64,000 nt of DNA from Muscardinus avellanarius (taxonomy: Eukaryota > Chordata > Mammalia > Rodentia > Gliridae). The notes beneath the pieces were generated by a model, which ran no database searches, was not told the origin of the DNA, and saw only the letters and a program-made list of their open reading frames with translations. The position numbers and the translations under genes are program-made. Where the stretch lies: NCBI GenBank assembly GCA_963383645.1, contig OY726569.1:80816211-80880210 (forward strand). The letters are read 5' to 3'. Positions 1-10,821 of the stretch are shown here, piece after piece. Every line of letters starts with the position of its first letter. Within the stretch, counting starts at the first letter, position 1.

Positions 1-782
1 CTGGGCAGGCGCAGGCTGAGCTCTCCGGCTCATCGTCCGCCCTAGCAGTGCACGTGGTGTGTTTGTAAACCTTGTCTGCCAGCCTGTGCTGTGTGGTGCG
101 TTCTGTTGTCAGGGCTGGGGACTGGGAGGCACTCGGGAGAGGAGATGAGTCCAGAGATAGACAAAGGCACCTGCCTGAAGGGACAGGGTGGCTCCAGGCA
201 CAGGAGAGGCCCTCAGTTTGATTGAATTTACCGGTCTATCTAAAGAAAAGCGCGTTCCAGCTCATTCCGGAGGATCAGCCAGCCCTCGAGGGAGAGAGAG
301 GACAGGCTCAGGTGAAGGCGCCACTTTGGAAAAGGGAGTCTAAGCCTAGGGACAGCGTGATTCCATTACACATTCCATTGATCTGATGAAAATCTTTCTG
401 ATTATGACCTGGTTTCCTTTTGGTCTTCTGCAAGTTGTGAACTTGCTGGTGAGGCAGACAGATGGATTCCTGGGTCAGTGCCCTCCTTGTTCTGCACTGG
501 TCACCCTGTGCTTAGACATTCAGGACCCTGCTTTTGGACAGTGAAAGTCTGGCCCTGAGAGGTGGGGCCCCTTCTGAGACTGGAAAGTCGGCCTTGTGCC
601 TTTAGGGCAGAAACCAGATTGTGGGCTGATACTGAAGGCACTGATGGAAACCCCTTGACACCAGGCCCTAGTACTGGGGTAGCATGGGGAGCAGCCCCAG
701 GGCCTTTTTCAAGTCTACCCCAAGCCTGCCCATCAATCTTTCTCTTTTAGTCTTGATTGTGTCTCTCATTTCATTTCCTTCC

Positions 783-958
783 TTTTTATTTCTTTTACTA
801 AGAATTGAACTCAGGGGCATTGTATCCCTAAGCTATACTCCCAGCCCTTTTATTTTGAAAAGAAGTCTCACTGAGTGATTGAGGCTGGCCTCGAACCTGT
901 GACCCTCCTGGCTCAGACTCCCAAATAGTGGAATTATAGGCATACACGGCCATGTACA
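783..958 (-). mobile_element. B1-ID SINE
   Basis: Antisense copy: ID-like part (GAATTGAACTCAGGGGCATT) followed by the B1-like part ending near the pol III start. About 20% diverged. Confidence 0.8.
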
Positions 959-1211
959 CCATCATGTCCTGCTTACCTCTTGTTTCTTTGAGAAACCGGA
1001 AGCCCTCAGGAAGGACTTTTTTGGGCCTGTTGCCAGCAAACCTACCCCCAAACCTGTCCCCTGCCCCCCACAGGTGCTGTTCCTTCCATTCGCTGACTCC
1101 CAGTCGCTTTCAGCTGCCCACACACAGGGGGAAGCGAGATGCCTCCATCCCCGTGTAGTTCATTCCCGTCCTGACTGCCCCAGAGACAAGGCAGAAGGCT
1201 TTCTTGAGGGT

Positions 1212-1362
1212 GTTTTGCCTCTGAGCTAGACTCCCAGCCCTGTTTTATTTTGAAACAGGATCTTGCTAAGTTAGAAGCTGGCCTTGAATCTGAGATCCTC
1301 TTGCCTCGGCCTCCCAAGTACTGTGATTACAGGCATGCTTACGGGCATGCGCCCATTCCAGC
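1212..1362 (-). mobile_element. B1-ID SINE, 5' part missing
   Basis: Antisense copy starting within the ID-like half (TTTTGCCTCTGAGCTAGAC). Confidence 0.7.
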
Positions 1363-1452
1363 CCTTTCTTTAGAGGAATTTGAGGCCAGCTAGGGCATAG
1401 CAAGACCCTCTCTTCCTCTTTTTTTTTTTTTCCTTTCAAAGTAGTGTGGGGG

Positions 1453-1532
1453 AGGCTGGAAGTGTACCTCAGTGGTCCAATGTGTGCTTAGCATGTGCAA
1501 AGCCCTGGGTTCAATCTCCAGCACCCTGAGAA
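1453..1532 (+). mobile_element. ID element (tRNA-derived SINE)
   Basis: Sense copy with GTGTACCTCAGTGG...GTGCTTAGCATGTGC...GGTTCAATCTCCAGCACC, the A- and B-box order of ID elements. Confidence 0.75.
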
Positions 1533-1589
1533 TAATAAATGGTTGTTATGGGCTACACTGAGAGCAAAGCCGATCTAACCTAGTGAGAT

Positions 1590-2025
1590 TCTGTGCAGTG
1601 GGGCACTCCTGTAATCTCAGCACTTGGTATGCTGAGATAAAAGGATCACAGGTTCTAGCCCGGCGTGGTGGCGCACACTTGTAATCCCCGCGCTTGGGAG
1701 GCTGAGACAGGAGGATCGCATAGGTTCGAAGCCAGCCTCAGCTACTTAGGCCCTTAGTGAGGCCCTGTTTCCAAATAAAATATAAAAAATGGTATGGGAG
1801 TATAGCCTGGAGGTAGAAAGCCTCTGGATTCCATCCCCAGTACCACCAAAAAAGAAAAAGAAAGAAAAAAAAAAAAAAGGATCACAGGTTCTAGGCTGGC
1901 CTTAACAACTTAGCAAGACCCTCTTTCAAAATTAAAAAAAAAAAAAAAAATAGAGGGCTGGCTGTAGCTTGGAGGTGGAATGCCCCTGAGTTCAATCCCC
2001 TGTACCAAAAAAAAAAGAAAAAAAA
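1590..2025 (+). mobile_element. B1-ID SINE split by a younger SINE
   Basis: The left part (1590-1658) and right part (1877-2025) belong to one sense copy interrupted by the next entry. The 18 bases AAGGATCACAGGTTCTAG occur on both sides of the inner element (1641-1658 and 1877-1894). Confidence 0.85.
1659..1876 (+). mobile_element. B1-ID SINE nested in an older copy
   Basis: Full sense copy starting CCCGGCGTGGTGGCGCAC and ending in a long A/G-interrupted tail, flanked by a perfect 18-bp target-site duplication. Confidence 0.9.
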
Positions 2026-2545
2026 ATGGCGGGGAAAAGGGGAGGCCATGCAGACCCTCCCTGAGTTCCCACCCTCCCTCAATTTCCAGGAAAAGTGGCC
2101 GCTTCACAGGAAACTGGGAGGTTAGGAAGGGGCCTTGCACCGTGTTTGCGCTGTTCACTGGGGCCCAGATGCAGGATTAGAAGTGAAGTCCCCCAGGAGA
2201 GTGGTGGGCGTGATTGGTGGGTGTTCCTCCTTGGACCTGGAGAAGAGGGTCCCTGGAGGTGTGAGAAGGTGGTGGTGTGAGAGGAAGTCAGGGTTCGGAG
2301 CCAGAGCTGCGTGCAGGTCCCCGCCCAGCGGCCTGCCAGCTGCTGACCCAGGGCAGGGGCTTGGGTCCTCTGCCCCAATTTCCTTGAGGAGTCAAACCCA
2401 CAAAATATTAGCTGTCTGCAGGGCCCTGGGAGGGCTACATACAGGAAAACCTGCTCACCATTCTTGTTTTGGATACACACAGCATGTAAGTCAGAATTTT
2501 TGGCTGATCCCAGGCTCAGATGCTCAGGTGATACAGTCCAGAGGG

Positions 2546-2550
<5 letters not shown>

Positions 2551-2581
<31 letters not shown>

Positions 2582-2703
2582 GGGAGTGGAACCCGGGGGC
2601 TTTTCTACCTTCAGGCTACACTCCCGACCTATTTTATACTTTATTTGGAAACAGGGTCTCACTAAGTTGCTGAAAGCCTCACTAAGTAGCTGAGGCTGGC
2701 TGG

Positions 2704-2704
<1 letters not shown>
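2551..2704 (-). mobile_element. B1-ID SINE, truncated
   Basis: Antisense copy with a T stretch (2551-2578) as its A tail; the B1 half is cut off after GAGGCTGGCTGG. Confidence 0.8.
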
Positions 2705-2741
<37 letters not shown>

Positions 2742-2942
2742 TAGTACTGGGAATGGAACCCAGGGGCTTTTCTACCTCCGGGCTATACTCCCAGACCTAT
2801 TTTATATTTTATTTGGAAACAGGGTCTCACTAAATTGCTGAAAGCCTCACTAAGTAGCTGAGGCTGGCTTCGAACCTGTGCGATCCTCCTGTCTCAGCCT
2901 CCGAAGCGCAGGGATTACAAGCGTGCGCCACCACGCCCGGCT
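2705..2942 (-). mobile_element. B1-ID SINE
   Basis: Full-length antisense copy with a T tail of nearly 40 bases, immediately next to the previous one and of the same subfamily (GGTAGAAAAGCCC type on the other strand). Confidence 0.9.
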
Positions 2943-2955
2943 ACAAGAATGGGTT

Positions 2956-3180
2956 TGTTGTTGTTGTTGTTGTGTTTTGAGGTGCTGGGGATTGAACCCA
3001 GGGGCATTCTACCTCTGAGCTATACCCCAGTCCTTTTATTTTTATTCTTTATTTGTAAACGGTCTCCCTAAGTTGAGGAATGCCTCACTCAGTAGCTGAG
3101 GCTGGCCATGAACCTGCTATCTTTATTTTTTAGCCTCCCAAATACTGGGGTTACAAGGGTGCACCACCACGCCCAGCTGT
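2956..3180 (-). mobile_element. B1-ID SINE
   Basis: Antisense copy; its tail is a (TTG)n run at 2954-2973. Partly degraded in the B1 half. Confidence 0.85.
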
Positions 3181-3317
3181 TTTATTTTTATTTTGAAACA
3201 GGGACTCGTTGGTTGATGAGCATCTCAGTACTTGCTGAGGCTGACCTCACACCTGTGAGTCTCCTGTCTCAGCCTCCCAAGTACTAAGATTACAGGTGTG
3301 CACCACCATGCCCAGTA
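3181..3317 (-). mobile_element. B1-ID SINE, B1 half only
   Basis: Antisense B1-like part ending TGCACCACCATGCCCAG. Confidence 0.75.
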
Positions 3318-3379
3318 ACTGTTTAACCTTATTTATAATCCTAGCTTCACAATTTCTTAGTTATGTATCCCTGGGTAAG

Positions 3380-3382
<3 letters not shown>

Positions 3383-3431
<49 letters not shown>
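3383..3431. repeat. (TG)n microsatellite
   Basis: About 24 uninterrupted TG units on the + strand, in the tail position of the following antisense SINE. Confidence 0.95.
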
Positions 3432-3432
<1 letters not shown>

Positions 3433-3880
3433 GCTGGGAATTGATCCCAGGGCATTCTACCTCCAAGCTAAATCCCCAGCCCTATTTTGTTTTATTTATT
3501 TTAGTTTTTGTTTTGTTTTGTTTTTGCCACACTGGGGATGGAACCCAGGGGTATTCTACCTCCAAGCTACACTCCCAGCCATATTTTTTATTCTTTATTT
3601 TGAAACAGGGTCTCTTTTTTATTATTTATTTTGAAACAGGGTCTCATTGAATTGAAAGGGGCCTCACTAAGTAGCTGAGGCTGTCCTCGAACCACGATCC
3701 TCCTGTCTCAGCCTCCCAAGTACAGGGATTACAACCGAGTGCCACCACACCTGAAACAGAGTCTCACCCAGTTGCTGAAACCCTCACTTAATGACTGAGG
3801 CTGGCTTTGGATGTATGATCCTCTGGTCAGAGCCAAGTATGTGGATGATAAATTACTACAGGTGCCACCACGCCCAGCAA
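3432..3880 (-). mobile_element. Two nested B1-ID SINEs
   Basis: An outer antisense copy (3432-3525 and about 3753-3880) is interrupted by a complete inner antisense copy (about 3526-3752), which ends GCCACCACACC before the outer B1 half resumes. Confidence 0.8.
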
Positions 3881-4015
3881 GTGACTTTTTCTGAGCCTTA
3901 ATTTCCTTTTTAGTAAAATGGGGCTGATAAATGGTTCCTACCACTAGAGCAGTATTGCAAAAACTTAAGTGAGACATGCGTAAAGTGTAGCTTGGTGCCC
4001 TGCCTATAACAACCA
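3881..4015 (-). mobile_element. MIR fragment
   Basis: GAGCCTTAATTTCC...AAAATGGGGCTGATAA matches the antisense core of MIR (established repeat family). Confidence 0.6.
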
Positions 4016-4036
4016 GGAAGTAAATGGTAGTGGTTT

Positions 4037-4219
4037 TGAGCCAGGCGAGATGGCACACACCTATAATCCCTCCACTTGGGAGGTTGAGACTGGATTGCAG
4101 GGTCGAGGACAGCCTCAGAAACTAGCAGACCCTCTTACCGAATCACAAAAAAAGGGCTAGGAATGTAGCTTGGAAGTAGAATGCCCCGAGTTCAATTCCC
4201 AGCACCCCACCTCAAACAC
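4037..4219 (+). mobile_element. B1-ID SINE, old
   Basis: Sense copy with AGCCAGGCGAGATGGCACAC start and ID half ending TTCCCAGCACCCC; many substitutions. Confidence 0.8.
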
Positions 4220-4249
4220 ACAGATGGCAGTTGTTTTATTTATGCTTGG

Positions 4250-4400
4250 CCACCTGAAGCCATTGAAGGTTTTTACAGATAATTAATCAGCTCTTTTAGC
4301 AAGATAATTCTGGCACTGATACGAACGAGGGTCTGGAAACACGAGAGTCTGGGGGCAAGGAGACCAGTTAGAAGGTGATTATAATTTTCAGTTAAGAGAT
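4250..4400 (-). mobile_element. L2 fragment
   Basis: GAAGCCATTGAAGG...GATAATTCTGGCACTG...GAGACCAGTTAGAAGG follows the L2 order as I remember it. Confidence 0.45.
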
Positions 4401-4403
4401 CTA

Positions 4404-4581
4404 GTTAGGTGGGTATGGTGATGTCTGCCTCATTTCCCAGCACTTGGGGAGGCTGGGACAGGAGGATCCCAGGTCTGAAACCAGCCTCAGCAACTTTGTG
4501 AGACCCTGTTTCAGAACAAAACATAAAAAGGGCTGGGGGCTTGTTTGTAGAATGCCTCTGTGTTCAATCCCCAGTAACAAA
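4404..4581 (+). mobile_element. B1-ID SINE, old
   Basis: Sense copy from GTGGGTATGGTGATGTCTGC to TTCAATCCCCAGTAACA. Confidence 0.8.
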
Positions 4582-4647
4582 CTATTTGTTATAGGCATGC
4601 ATACCTGTACAGTGGCAGGGTTACAGTCCTTTAAAAATGGCTTCAGG

Positions 4648-4732
4648 GCTGCAGATGTTGCTCCAGGCTAGAGCACTTGCCTGGCTTACACGGGCGGCTC
4701 AGGGTTTGATCTCCAGTACACACACAAAGTGT
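4648..4732 (+). mobile_element. ID element
   Basis: Sense ID copy: GCTGCAGATGTTGCTCC...AGAGCACTTGCCTGGC...GGTTTGATCTCCAGTAC. Confidence 0.65.
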
Positions 4733-5009
4733 ATTCAGAGGGCTCACATTTCTAATTTAGCAAGGCAGTGATGCCATTAGGTTGGAAAAAATTAACAAAA
4801 ACAAGGAAGAGCTGCCTGTGGGGGGTGGGTGGGGAGTGAGACAGTGGGTAAGCTTTGGACATGTGTTAGATCGGTTCACAGAGACCCTGAAGAGCTGGAA
4901 AGTAAAGCCTAGAGCCCAAGCATGGATCTGAGTGGGGTTTGAGATCTACAGAGAGCTTTTAGGCTAGTTCTCTAGTGTGGCCCCCAGGCCAGCATTAGTT
5001 TCTCTTGGG

Positions 5010-5182
5010 ATTTATGGATTTATTTATTTATTTATTGTGTAGCTAGTGTTCTACCTCTGAGCCATACCCTGTTTCATCGTATCTTATTTTTAAATTTGGA
5101 AACAAGTTCTCACTAAGTTGCTGAGAGCCTTGCTAAATGGCTGAGGCTGGCTTTGTACTTGAGATCCTCCTGTCTCAGCCTA
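5010..5182 (-). mobile_element. B1-ID SINE, 5' part missing
   Basis: Antisense copy with a short (TTTA)n tail at about 5018-5036 and internal deletions. Confidence 0.7.
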
Positions 5183-5225
5183 GTCACCTGCCCTGCTCTG
5201 GGAGCTCTTTAGAAATGCAAATTTT

Positions 5226-6500
5226 TTTGATGGCTGAGTAAAATTCCATTGTGTACATATCCCACAGTTTTGTAATCCATTCATCTGTTGATGGACATCT
5301 TGGCTGGTTCCATAGTTTGGCTATGGTGAATTGTGCAGCTATGAACATAGATACACATGCATTAGTTTGATAGTTTGGTTTCTTTTCTTTTGGGTAGATA
5401 CCCAACAGTGGTATTGCTGGAATTTTACTCAGCCATCAAAAAAAACTCAATTACATCATTTTCAGGGAAATGGATGGAGCTGGAGGACATTATGCTAAGT
5501 GAGATTAGTCAGGCACAAAAAATAAGAAATCAGATGCTTTCCCTAATATGTGAGAGCTAGGGAGAAATGGGTCATAGGAGGAACTCTTGGAAAAGCATCA
5601 GTAACTTTTAACTCTGTTTACATTGTCTTTGGATATACAATATTTTTTTATTTTTTAAGGGAGTTTATTTACCCATTTGTTGCCTGTGCCATTGAAATCA
5701 TATCCAAGAAATCACTTCCAATTTCAATGTTGTGAGGTTTTATGACCCAGATTTTCTTCTAAAAGCTGATAGTATTAAGATTTATATTTAGGTCCTTTAT
5801 CTATTTTGAGTTAATATTTGTATATGTGTTAGGTAAGGGTCCAATTTTATTATTTTTCATTTATTATTATTTTTCAACAATATTTAGTTAAAAGACTAGT
5901 ATTTCCTCCACCAAAAGTTCATGGAAACCTTGTCAAAAATAACTTGACAATGTATGGAAGAATTTATCTCTAGGCTTTTATTTAGCTCCAATGGTTTATA
6001 TATCTGCCTTTAGAACAGTACTACACTGTTTCAATTATTGTAGCTTTATATGGTTTGAAATCAGAAAATATACATCTTCTAGCTTTGTTCTTCTTTGAGA
6101 CTGTTTTGGGTATCTAGAGCCCATATTCCATATCAGGATAGATTTTTTTCTGAAAAATAAATAAATAAATGTATGATAGTTTCACCTAAAAAAAAAAAAA
6201 GAAAAAAAAATATTCTCTGGTAAGAAAGAAAGCAAAAAGAAATATTGAAATGTTATCTTTAAGTCATCAAAAGTTTGGTACCAGACAAATGAAACTGTTA
6301 TGTGAGATTATCAATGTTAATATTGTATAAATTGCTATAATACTAGATGTCAACCACTAAGCCAAGCGTGGGAAGGAGGGATGGGGAGGGAATGGGGTGG
6401 GGATCGGGTAGGGGCTAACTGGGCGATGTGTGCATGTATGTCTACAAAAGTATCTTATTTATACCACTATGATGTATGAATACATTGCACCAATAAAAAA

Positions 6501-6533
<33 letters not shown>
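5226..6533 (+). mobile_element. L1 LINE, 5'-truncated with inverted 5' segment
   Basis: A 15-bp target-site duplication AGAAATGCAAATTTT flanks the block (5211-5225 and 6534-6548). 5226-5405 reads on the - strand as the ORF2 C-terminal region (FIAAQFTIAKLWNQPRCPS, TDEW, FYSAIKK). From about 5420 the + strand continues from FYSAIKK through SGKWMELEDIMLSEISQAQK to the ORF2 end. The 3' UTR resumes at about 6210 and ends in a run of roughly 30 A at 6507-6533. This is the twin-priming layout. A reversed ORF2 block at 5640-6150 interrupts it (next entry). No intact ORF remains. Confidence 0.85.
5640..6210 (-). mobile_element. Second L1 fragment inside the L1 insertion
   Basis: This block matches antisense L1 ORF2 from upstream of the C-terminal region (ATATCCAAGAAATCACTTCC, TTTTGAGTTAATATTTGTAT). 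It starts T-rich but ends with its own A-rich run at 6188-6210, so it may be a separate nested insertion that was itself mostly inverted. Confidence 0.55.
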
Positions 6534-6535
<2 letters not shown>

Positions 6536-6552
6536 AAATGCAAATTTTGAGT

Positions 6553-6751
6553 CCAGCTTGGTGGACCGCACCTGTAAACCCAATATTTGGGAGGCTGAGA
6601 TGGGAAGATTGCAGATTTGAGACTAGCCTCAGCAACTCGGAGAAAGTCTCAGCAACCTAGTGAGACTCTGTTTCCAAATAAAAAGTAAAATAGGACTGGG
6701 GATGTATCTCAGAGGTAGAACATTCCTGTGTTCAGCTCCCAGTGCCACAAA
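6553..6751 (+). mobile_element. B1-ID SINE, old
   Basis: Sense copy with a repeated CAGCAAC segment in the middle. Confidence 0.8.
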
Positions 6752-7167
6752 ACAGAGATATGCAGATTTGGGCCACTGCCTCCGACCTCCAGCCCAGGAG
6801 ACTGTAGGGTGGGGTTTCTCAGCAACCTGGTTTAACTGTCCAGCTTCTCCTGTGAGCTCCAGCTTAGTGCTCGCTCAAATTTGAAAATAACAGTACTAGA
6901 GAAAGTTCTTGAGTAGGAGGGGGGAGAAAGGGTGGAGTGAATTCTATAAACAGAAGGCTGGGAGGAGGAATTCGAACAGAGACTAAGTACCATATTTTAT
7001 CCATTACAAGATGCACGTCTCTCATTTGGGCAGCATGTTACTTTTGCCATTGACCAGGTGACAGATCTGCCGCGGTTGTTACCGACCTAACAAATGCACA
7101 TCAAAACTCGTAGACTAAGAAGGAATCCTGAGACAACAGTGGACATCTCAAGACATTCAATAAATAT

Positions 7168-7375
7168 GGAGGCTGGGCAAGAGGCGCACTCCTATAATCC
7201 CAGTACTTAGGCTGAGACAGGAGGATCACAGGTTTGAGGTCAGCCTCGGCAACTTAGTGAGACCCTTAGCAATATATGTAATAAGACCCTGTTTCAAAAT
7301 GAAAAATAAAAAGGGCAGGGGTGTAGCTCAGAGGCAGAATGCCTCTTGGGTTCAATCCCTAGTAAAAGCAAGCAA
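7168..7375 (+). mobile_element. B1-ID SINE
   Basis: Sense copy from GGCTGGGCAAGAGGCGCAC to the ID half (GGGTTCAATCCCTAGTAA). Confidence 0.8.
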
Positions 7376-7447
7376 GCATCGTTAGTAGAAAGGACGATTC
7401 TGTGGGAGAAAGTGAAAATGATGGTGTTGATAAAAAAGTTATTTGGA

Positions 7448-7670
7448 GCCGGGCGTGGTGGCGCACGCTTGTAATCCCAGCATTTGGGAGGCTGAGACCT
7501 GGAGGATCGCGGTTCGCGGGCAGCCTCAGCTACTTAGTGAGGCCCTCTGCAACTCAGTGAGACCCGGTTTCAAAATAAAGAACAAAAAATAGGGCAGGGG
7601 GTGTAGCTCAGAGGTCAAATGCCCCTGGGTTCCATCCTCAGACCCGCAAAAAAAAAAAAAAAAAAAAAAA
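7448..7670 (+). mobile_element. B1-ID SINE, young
   Basis: Near-consensus sense copy of the subfamily ending CCTCAGACCCGCAAAA, flanked by the duplication AAAGTTATTTGGA (about 7435-7447 and 7671-7683). Confidence 0.92.
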
Positions 7671-7969
7671 AAAGTTATTTGGAAGAATCAACATATCTGA
7701 GAAGTTTTAGCAATATCTCTCCTAATTTATTTTTCTTACACTGAATGCTATGGGGTCAAATCTACATCTAGATCAGTCCAAAAGGCAGCGTAGTCATGGC
7801 TTAGTCAGTGGGTTCTTTTTTCTTCTTTTTTTTTGGTCATACATAAAATATTGGTGCATTTTACCACATCTTAGAGACCTGTGGAAGTGGTGAGCCCCGT
7901 TGCTGGAGCTCCTGCAGAGAGACGGAAGAGGAACACTAGCAATTAGTCTCTTTTAAAAGGGTGGCATTT

Positions 7970-8190
7970 AGCCGGGTGTGGTGGCGCACGCTTGTAATCC
8001 CCGCGCTTGGGAGGCTGAGACAGGAGGATCACACAGGTTCAAAGCCAGCCTCAGCTACTGAGTGAGGCTCTCAGCAACTTAGTGAGACCCTGTTTCCAAA
8101 TAAAGTATAAAATAGGTCTGGGAGTATAGACCAGAGGTAGAAAGCTCCTGGGCTCCACCCCAGGCACCACAATAAATAAATAAACATTTT
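7970..8190 (+). mobile_element. B1-ID SINE
   Basis: Sense copy with GCCGGGTGTGGTGGCGCACG start; the ID half ends CCAGGCACCACAATAAATAA. Confidence 0.9.
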
Positions 8191-8366
8191 AAAATAAAAA
8201 GATTAAAAAATAAATAGGGCTGGGGGTGTAGCTTGGAAGTACAATGCCCTGGGTTCCATCCCTGGTACCACAAAAGAAAAAGGAAGGAAGGAAGAGAAAG
8301 ACCAACCTCAGCAACTTAGCCAGACTCTCATCCATCTAGGACCCTGTTTCAAAAAAAAAAAAAAAA
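8191..8366 (+). mobile_element. B1-ID SINE pieces
   Basis: An ID half (about 8210-8273) and a separate B1 end (8300-8366) ending in A17. They may be remains of older copies interrupted by the preceding one. Confidence 0.55.
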
Positions 8367-8510
8367 GTGGCATTGGTGTGTGCTGCCTTGGATGGAGGAG
8401 CTGGAGGAGGAAGAGGCAAGGGCCAGGGGACCATGGGGCTAGCAACTGGGAGACTCAGCGAAGTCCTTGCTTTCAATTCATTTACACTCATCCTCAAAAG
8501 ATAGTTAATT

Positions 8511-8644
8511 CCTGAGGTGGTGGCACAGGCCTATAATCCTAGCCACACAGGAGGCTGGGGCAGGAGGATCACAAGTCAGAGGCCAGCCTGGGGAACCTTG
8601 CAAGACTCTCAAAATAAAAATAAGCTCAGTGCTTCAATCCCCAG

Positions 8645-8690
<46 letters not shown>
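8511..8690 (+). mobile_element. B1-ID SINE with (AC)n tail
   Basis: Old sense copy whose tail has become an (AC)n tract (8646-8690, about 22 units). Confidence 0.8.
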
Positions 8691-8694
<4 letters not shown>

Positions 8695-9089
8695 AGGTGC
8701 CAAGCAACATCTGAAACACAAAATTAAAAATAACAACCTCTGTCCTCAGTAAAGAGGGAGAACAACGTGGCAAAATCCTGATTATGATTCACTAAGCTAG
8801 CTGTGAAAATGTGGGAAGGAGTGTGTAAGCCTGCTTGGGACAGCGACCCAGGTCCCCTAGGAGATGCCGTGAGGGCTGACTCCAGGGAGTTGAGGAGCTG
8901 CCAGGAGGACGGACGGAGGGGCTCCAGGTAGGGGGAGCTGTAAGGGGCCCGGGTGCCACAGGACTCAGGAGCTGCCTTTTGGTAGCCCAGGTTCACTGGG
9001 ACCCCATGGAGGGAGTTTAGGGTGCACTGGGGAAGGTGGGCAGAGCTAAAGGGCCTGCCTGGCAGACCTGGTCCTGGGATCTAGATTTC

Positions 9090-9350
9090 TTTTTCTTTTC
9101 TTTCATTCATTTCTTCTTTCTTCTTTTTCTTTTCTTTTTTTTTTTTTTTTTTTTTTTTGTGGCACTGGGATTGAACCCAGGGGCATTCTACCTCCAAGCT
9201 ACACCTCCAGCCCTATTAACTTTTATTTGGAAACAGGTCTTGCTAGGTTGAGAGGCTCATTACATGCTGAGGTTGTCCTTGAACTTGTGATTCTCTTCTC
9301 AGCCTCCCAAGTACTGGGGTGATAGGCAGGTGCCACCACGATGCCCAGCT
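9090..9350 (-). mobile_element. B1-ID SINE
   Basis: Antisense copy preceded by a T-rich stretch (9090-9157) that is its degenerate A tail. Confidence 0.85.
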
Positions 9351-9601
9351 GGGACTTCATTCCCTTCGCCTTGGGGAGCCTTGGAGGCGCCCCCGTTTTG
9401 GAGGTGGGCACTGAGGGTCCCTGGAGCAACTCATGTATCATCACCGCCACTTCCTCCTCTGCCAGTGCGCTGACCCTGGCAGCCCCAGTCCAGTCTCCAT
9501 CTCCATCGGTGTGTCTGGGCTCGCAGGGGGCGCCTGAGGTTTGAAAATGCAGAATCCTTGATCTTAGAAAGTTTCGTCTTTCTCTTCCTTTCTCCACTCC
9601 T

Positions 9602-9613
9602 CCCTCTCTCTTT

Positions 9614-9645
<32 letters not shown>

Positions 9646-9692
9646 TCCTTCTTCCTTCCTTCCTTCCTTCCTTTCTTCCTTCCTTTCTTTCG
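9602..9692. repeat. (CTTT)n/(CTTC)n microsatellite
   Basis: Pure pyrimidine tract on the + strand, shifting from CTTT to CTTC units. Confidence 0.95.
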
Positions 9693-9884
9693 TGATAACT
9701 GAAGTTATTGAAAATGTTCTACATAGTTTTTTCTTTCAAAACCCCAAATGGTTGTTTGTTTGTTTGTTTGTTTGCAGGACCATCTCCTAATCTTTTGTGG
9801 CCTATTGTTCATCCCTTTGATTTGTGTTGAATTCTAGAGTAGCTCCTGAATTTTCCAATTTCTGTGAGCTCTGTTCCATACGCT

Positions 9885-10205
9885 TTTTTGCAGTACTGGG
9901 GATTGAACCTCCAGCTCTTCCTTTCCTTTCCTTCCTTCCTTCCTTCCTTTCCTTTCTTCTTTCTTTCTTCCTTCCTTCCTTCCTTCCTTCCTTCCTTCCT
10001 TCCTTTTCTTTCTTCCTTTTCTTTCTTCAGAACTGGGGGTTGAGTCCAGGGGCATTCTGCCTCTGAGCTATGCCTCCAAGCCCTATTTTTTTATTCTTAT
10101 TTTGAAACAGGGCCTTACTAAGTACTGAGTCTGTCCGCAAATGGTGATCCTTCTGTTTCAGCCTCCTGAATGCTGGGATTATAAGCGTGCGCCAACATGC
10201 CAGGC
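9885..10205 (-). mobile_element. B1-ID SINE interrupted by a (CCTT)n tract
   Basis: Two tail-proximal starts (TACTGGGGATTGAACC at 9894 and ACTGGGGGTTGAGTCC at 10032) are separated by a pure CCTT/CTTT tract (9917-10026). The second continues to a full antisense copy ending 10205. Confidence 0.75.
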
Positions 10206-10212
10206 ACCCCAA

Positions 10213-10438
10213 CCTTATTTATTTATTTATTTATTTTTGTGGTGCTGGGGATTGAACCTAGGGGCATTCTACCTCTGAGCTATACCCCCAGCCCGTTTTT
10301 TATTCTTGATTTTGAAACAGGGTCTCACTAAGTTTCAGAGGGCCTCTCCAAGTAGCTGAGGCTGGTTGCGAACCTGTGATCCTCCTGTCTCAGCCTCCTA
10401 AGAACTGGGATTACAAGTGTGAGGCATCATGCCCGGCT
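10213..10438 (-). mobile_element. B1-ID SINE
   Basis: Full-length antisense copy with a (TTTA)n tail. Confidence 0.9.
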
Positions 10439-10821
10439 TCCCGGCCCTATTTTTTAATTTTTATTTTATTTTTATTTTTTGTGGGTCTGGAGATGGAACC
10501 CAGGGGCATACAACCTCCAAGCTACACCCCTGCCCTATTTTTTATTTTTTATTTTGAAACAGAATCTCACTAAGTTGCGGAGGGCCTCATTTAGTAGCTG
10601 AGTCTGGCGGTGAACTGCAATCCTTCTGTCTCAGCCTCCTGAATGCTGGGATTACAAGTGTGCGCCACCACACCCAGCTATTTTTTATTTTTTTATTTTG
10701 AAATAGGGTCTCACTAAGTTGCAGAGGCGTCACTAAGTAGCTGAGGCTGGCTGCGAACCTGTGATACTCTTGTTTCAGCCTCCCAATTACTGGGATTACA
10801 AGCGTGTGACACCAAGCCCGG
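10439..10821 (-). mobile_element. Two B1-ID SINEs, probably nested
   Basis: A full antisense copy (10480-10679) sits between CCGGCCCTATTTTTTA (10441) and a B1 half (10680-10821). Read together, these suggest an older copy split by the inner one. Confidence 0.75.

Noticed and set aside
2551..2942. Regularly spaced repeats that might suggest a CRISPR-like array
   Set aside because: The units are adjacent antisense SINE copies with T tails, of 150-240 bp; the DNA is eukaryotic.
5214..5221. Octamer ATGCAAAT duplicated at 5214 and 6537
   Set aside because: It is part of the L1 target-site duplication, not a pair of evolved binding sites.
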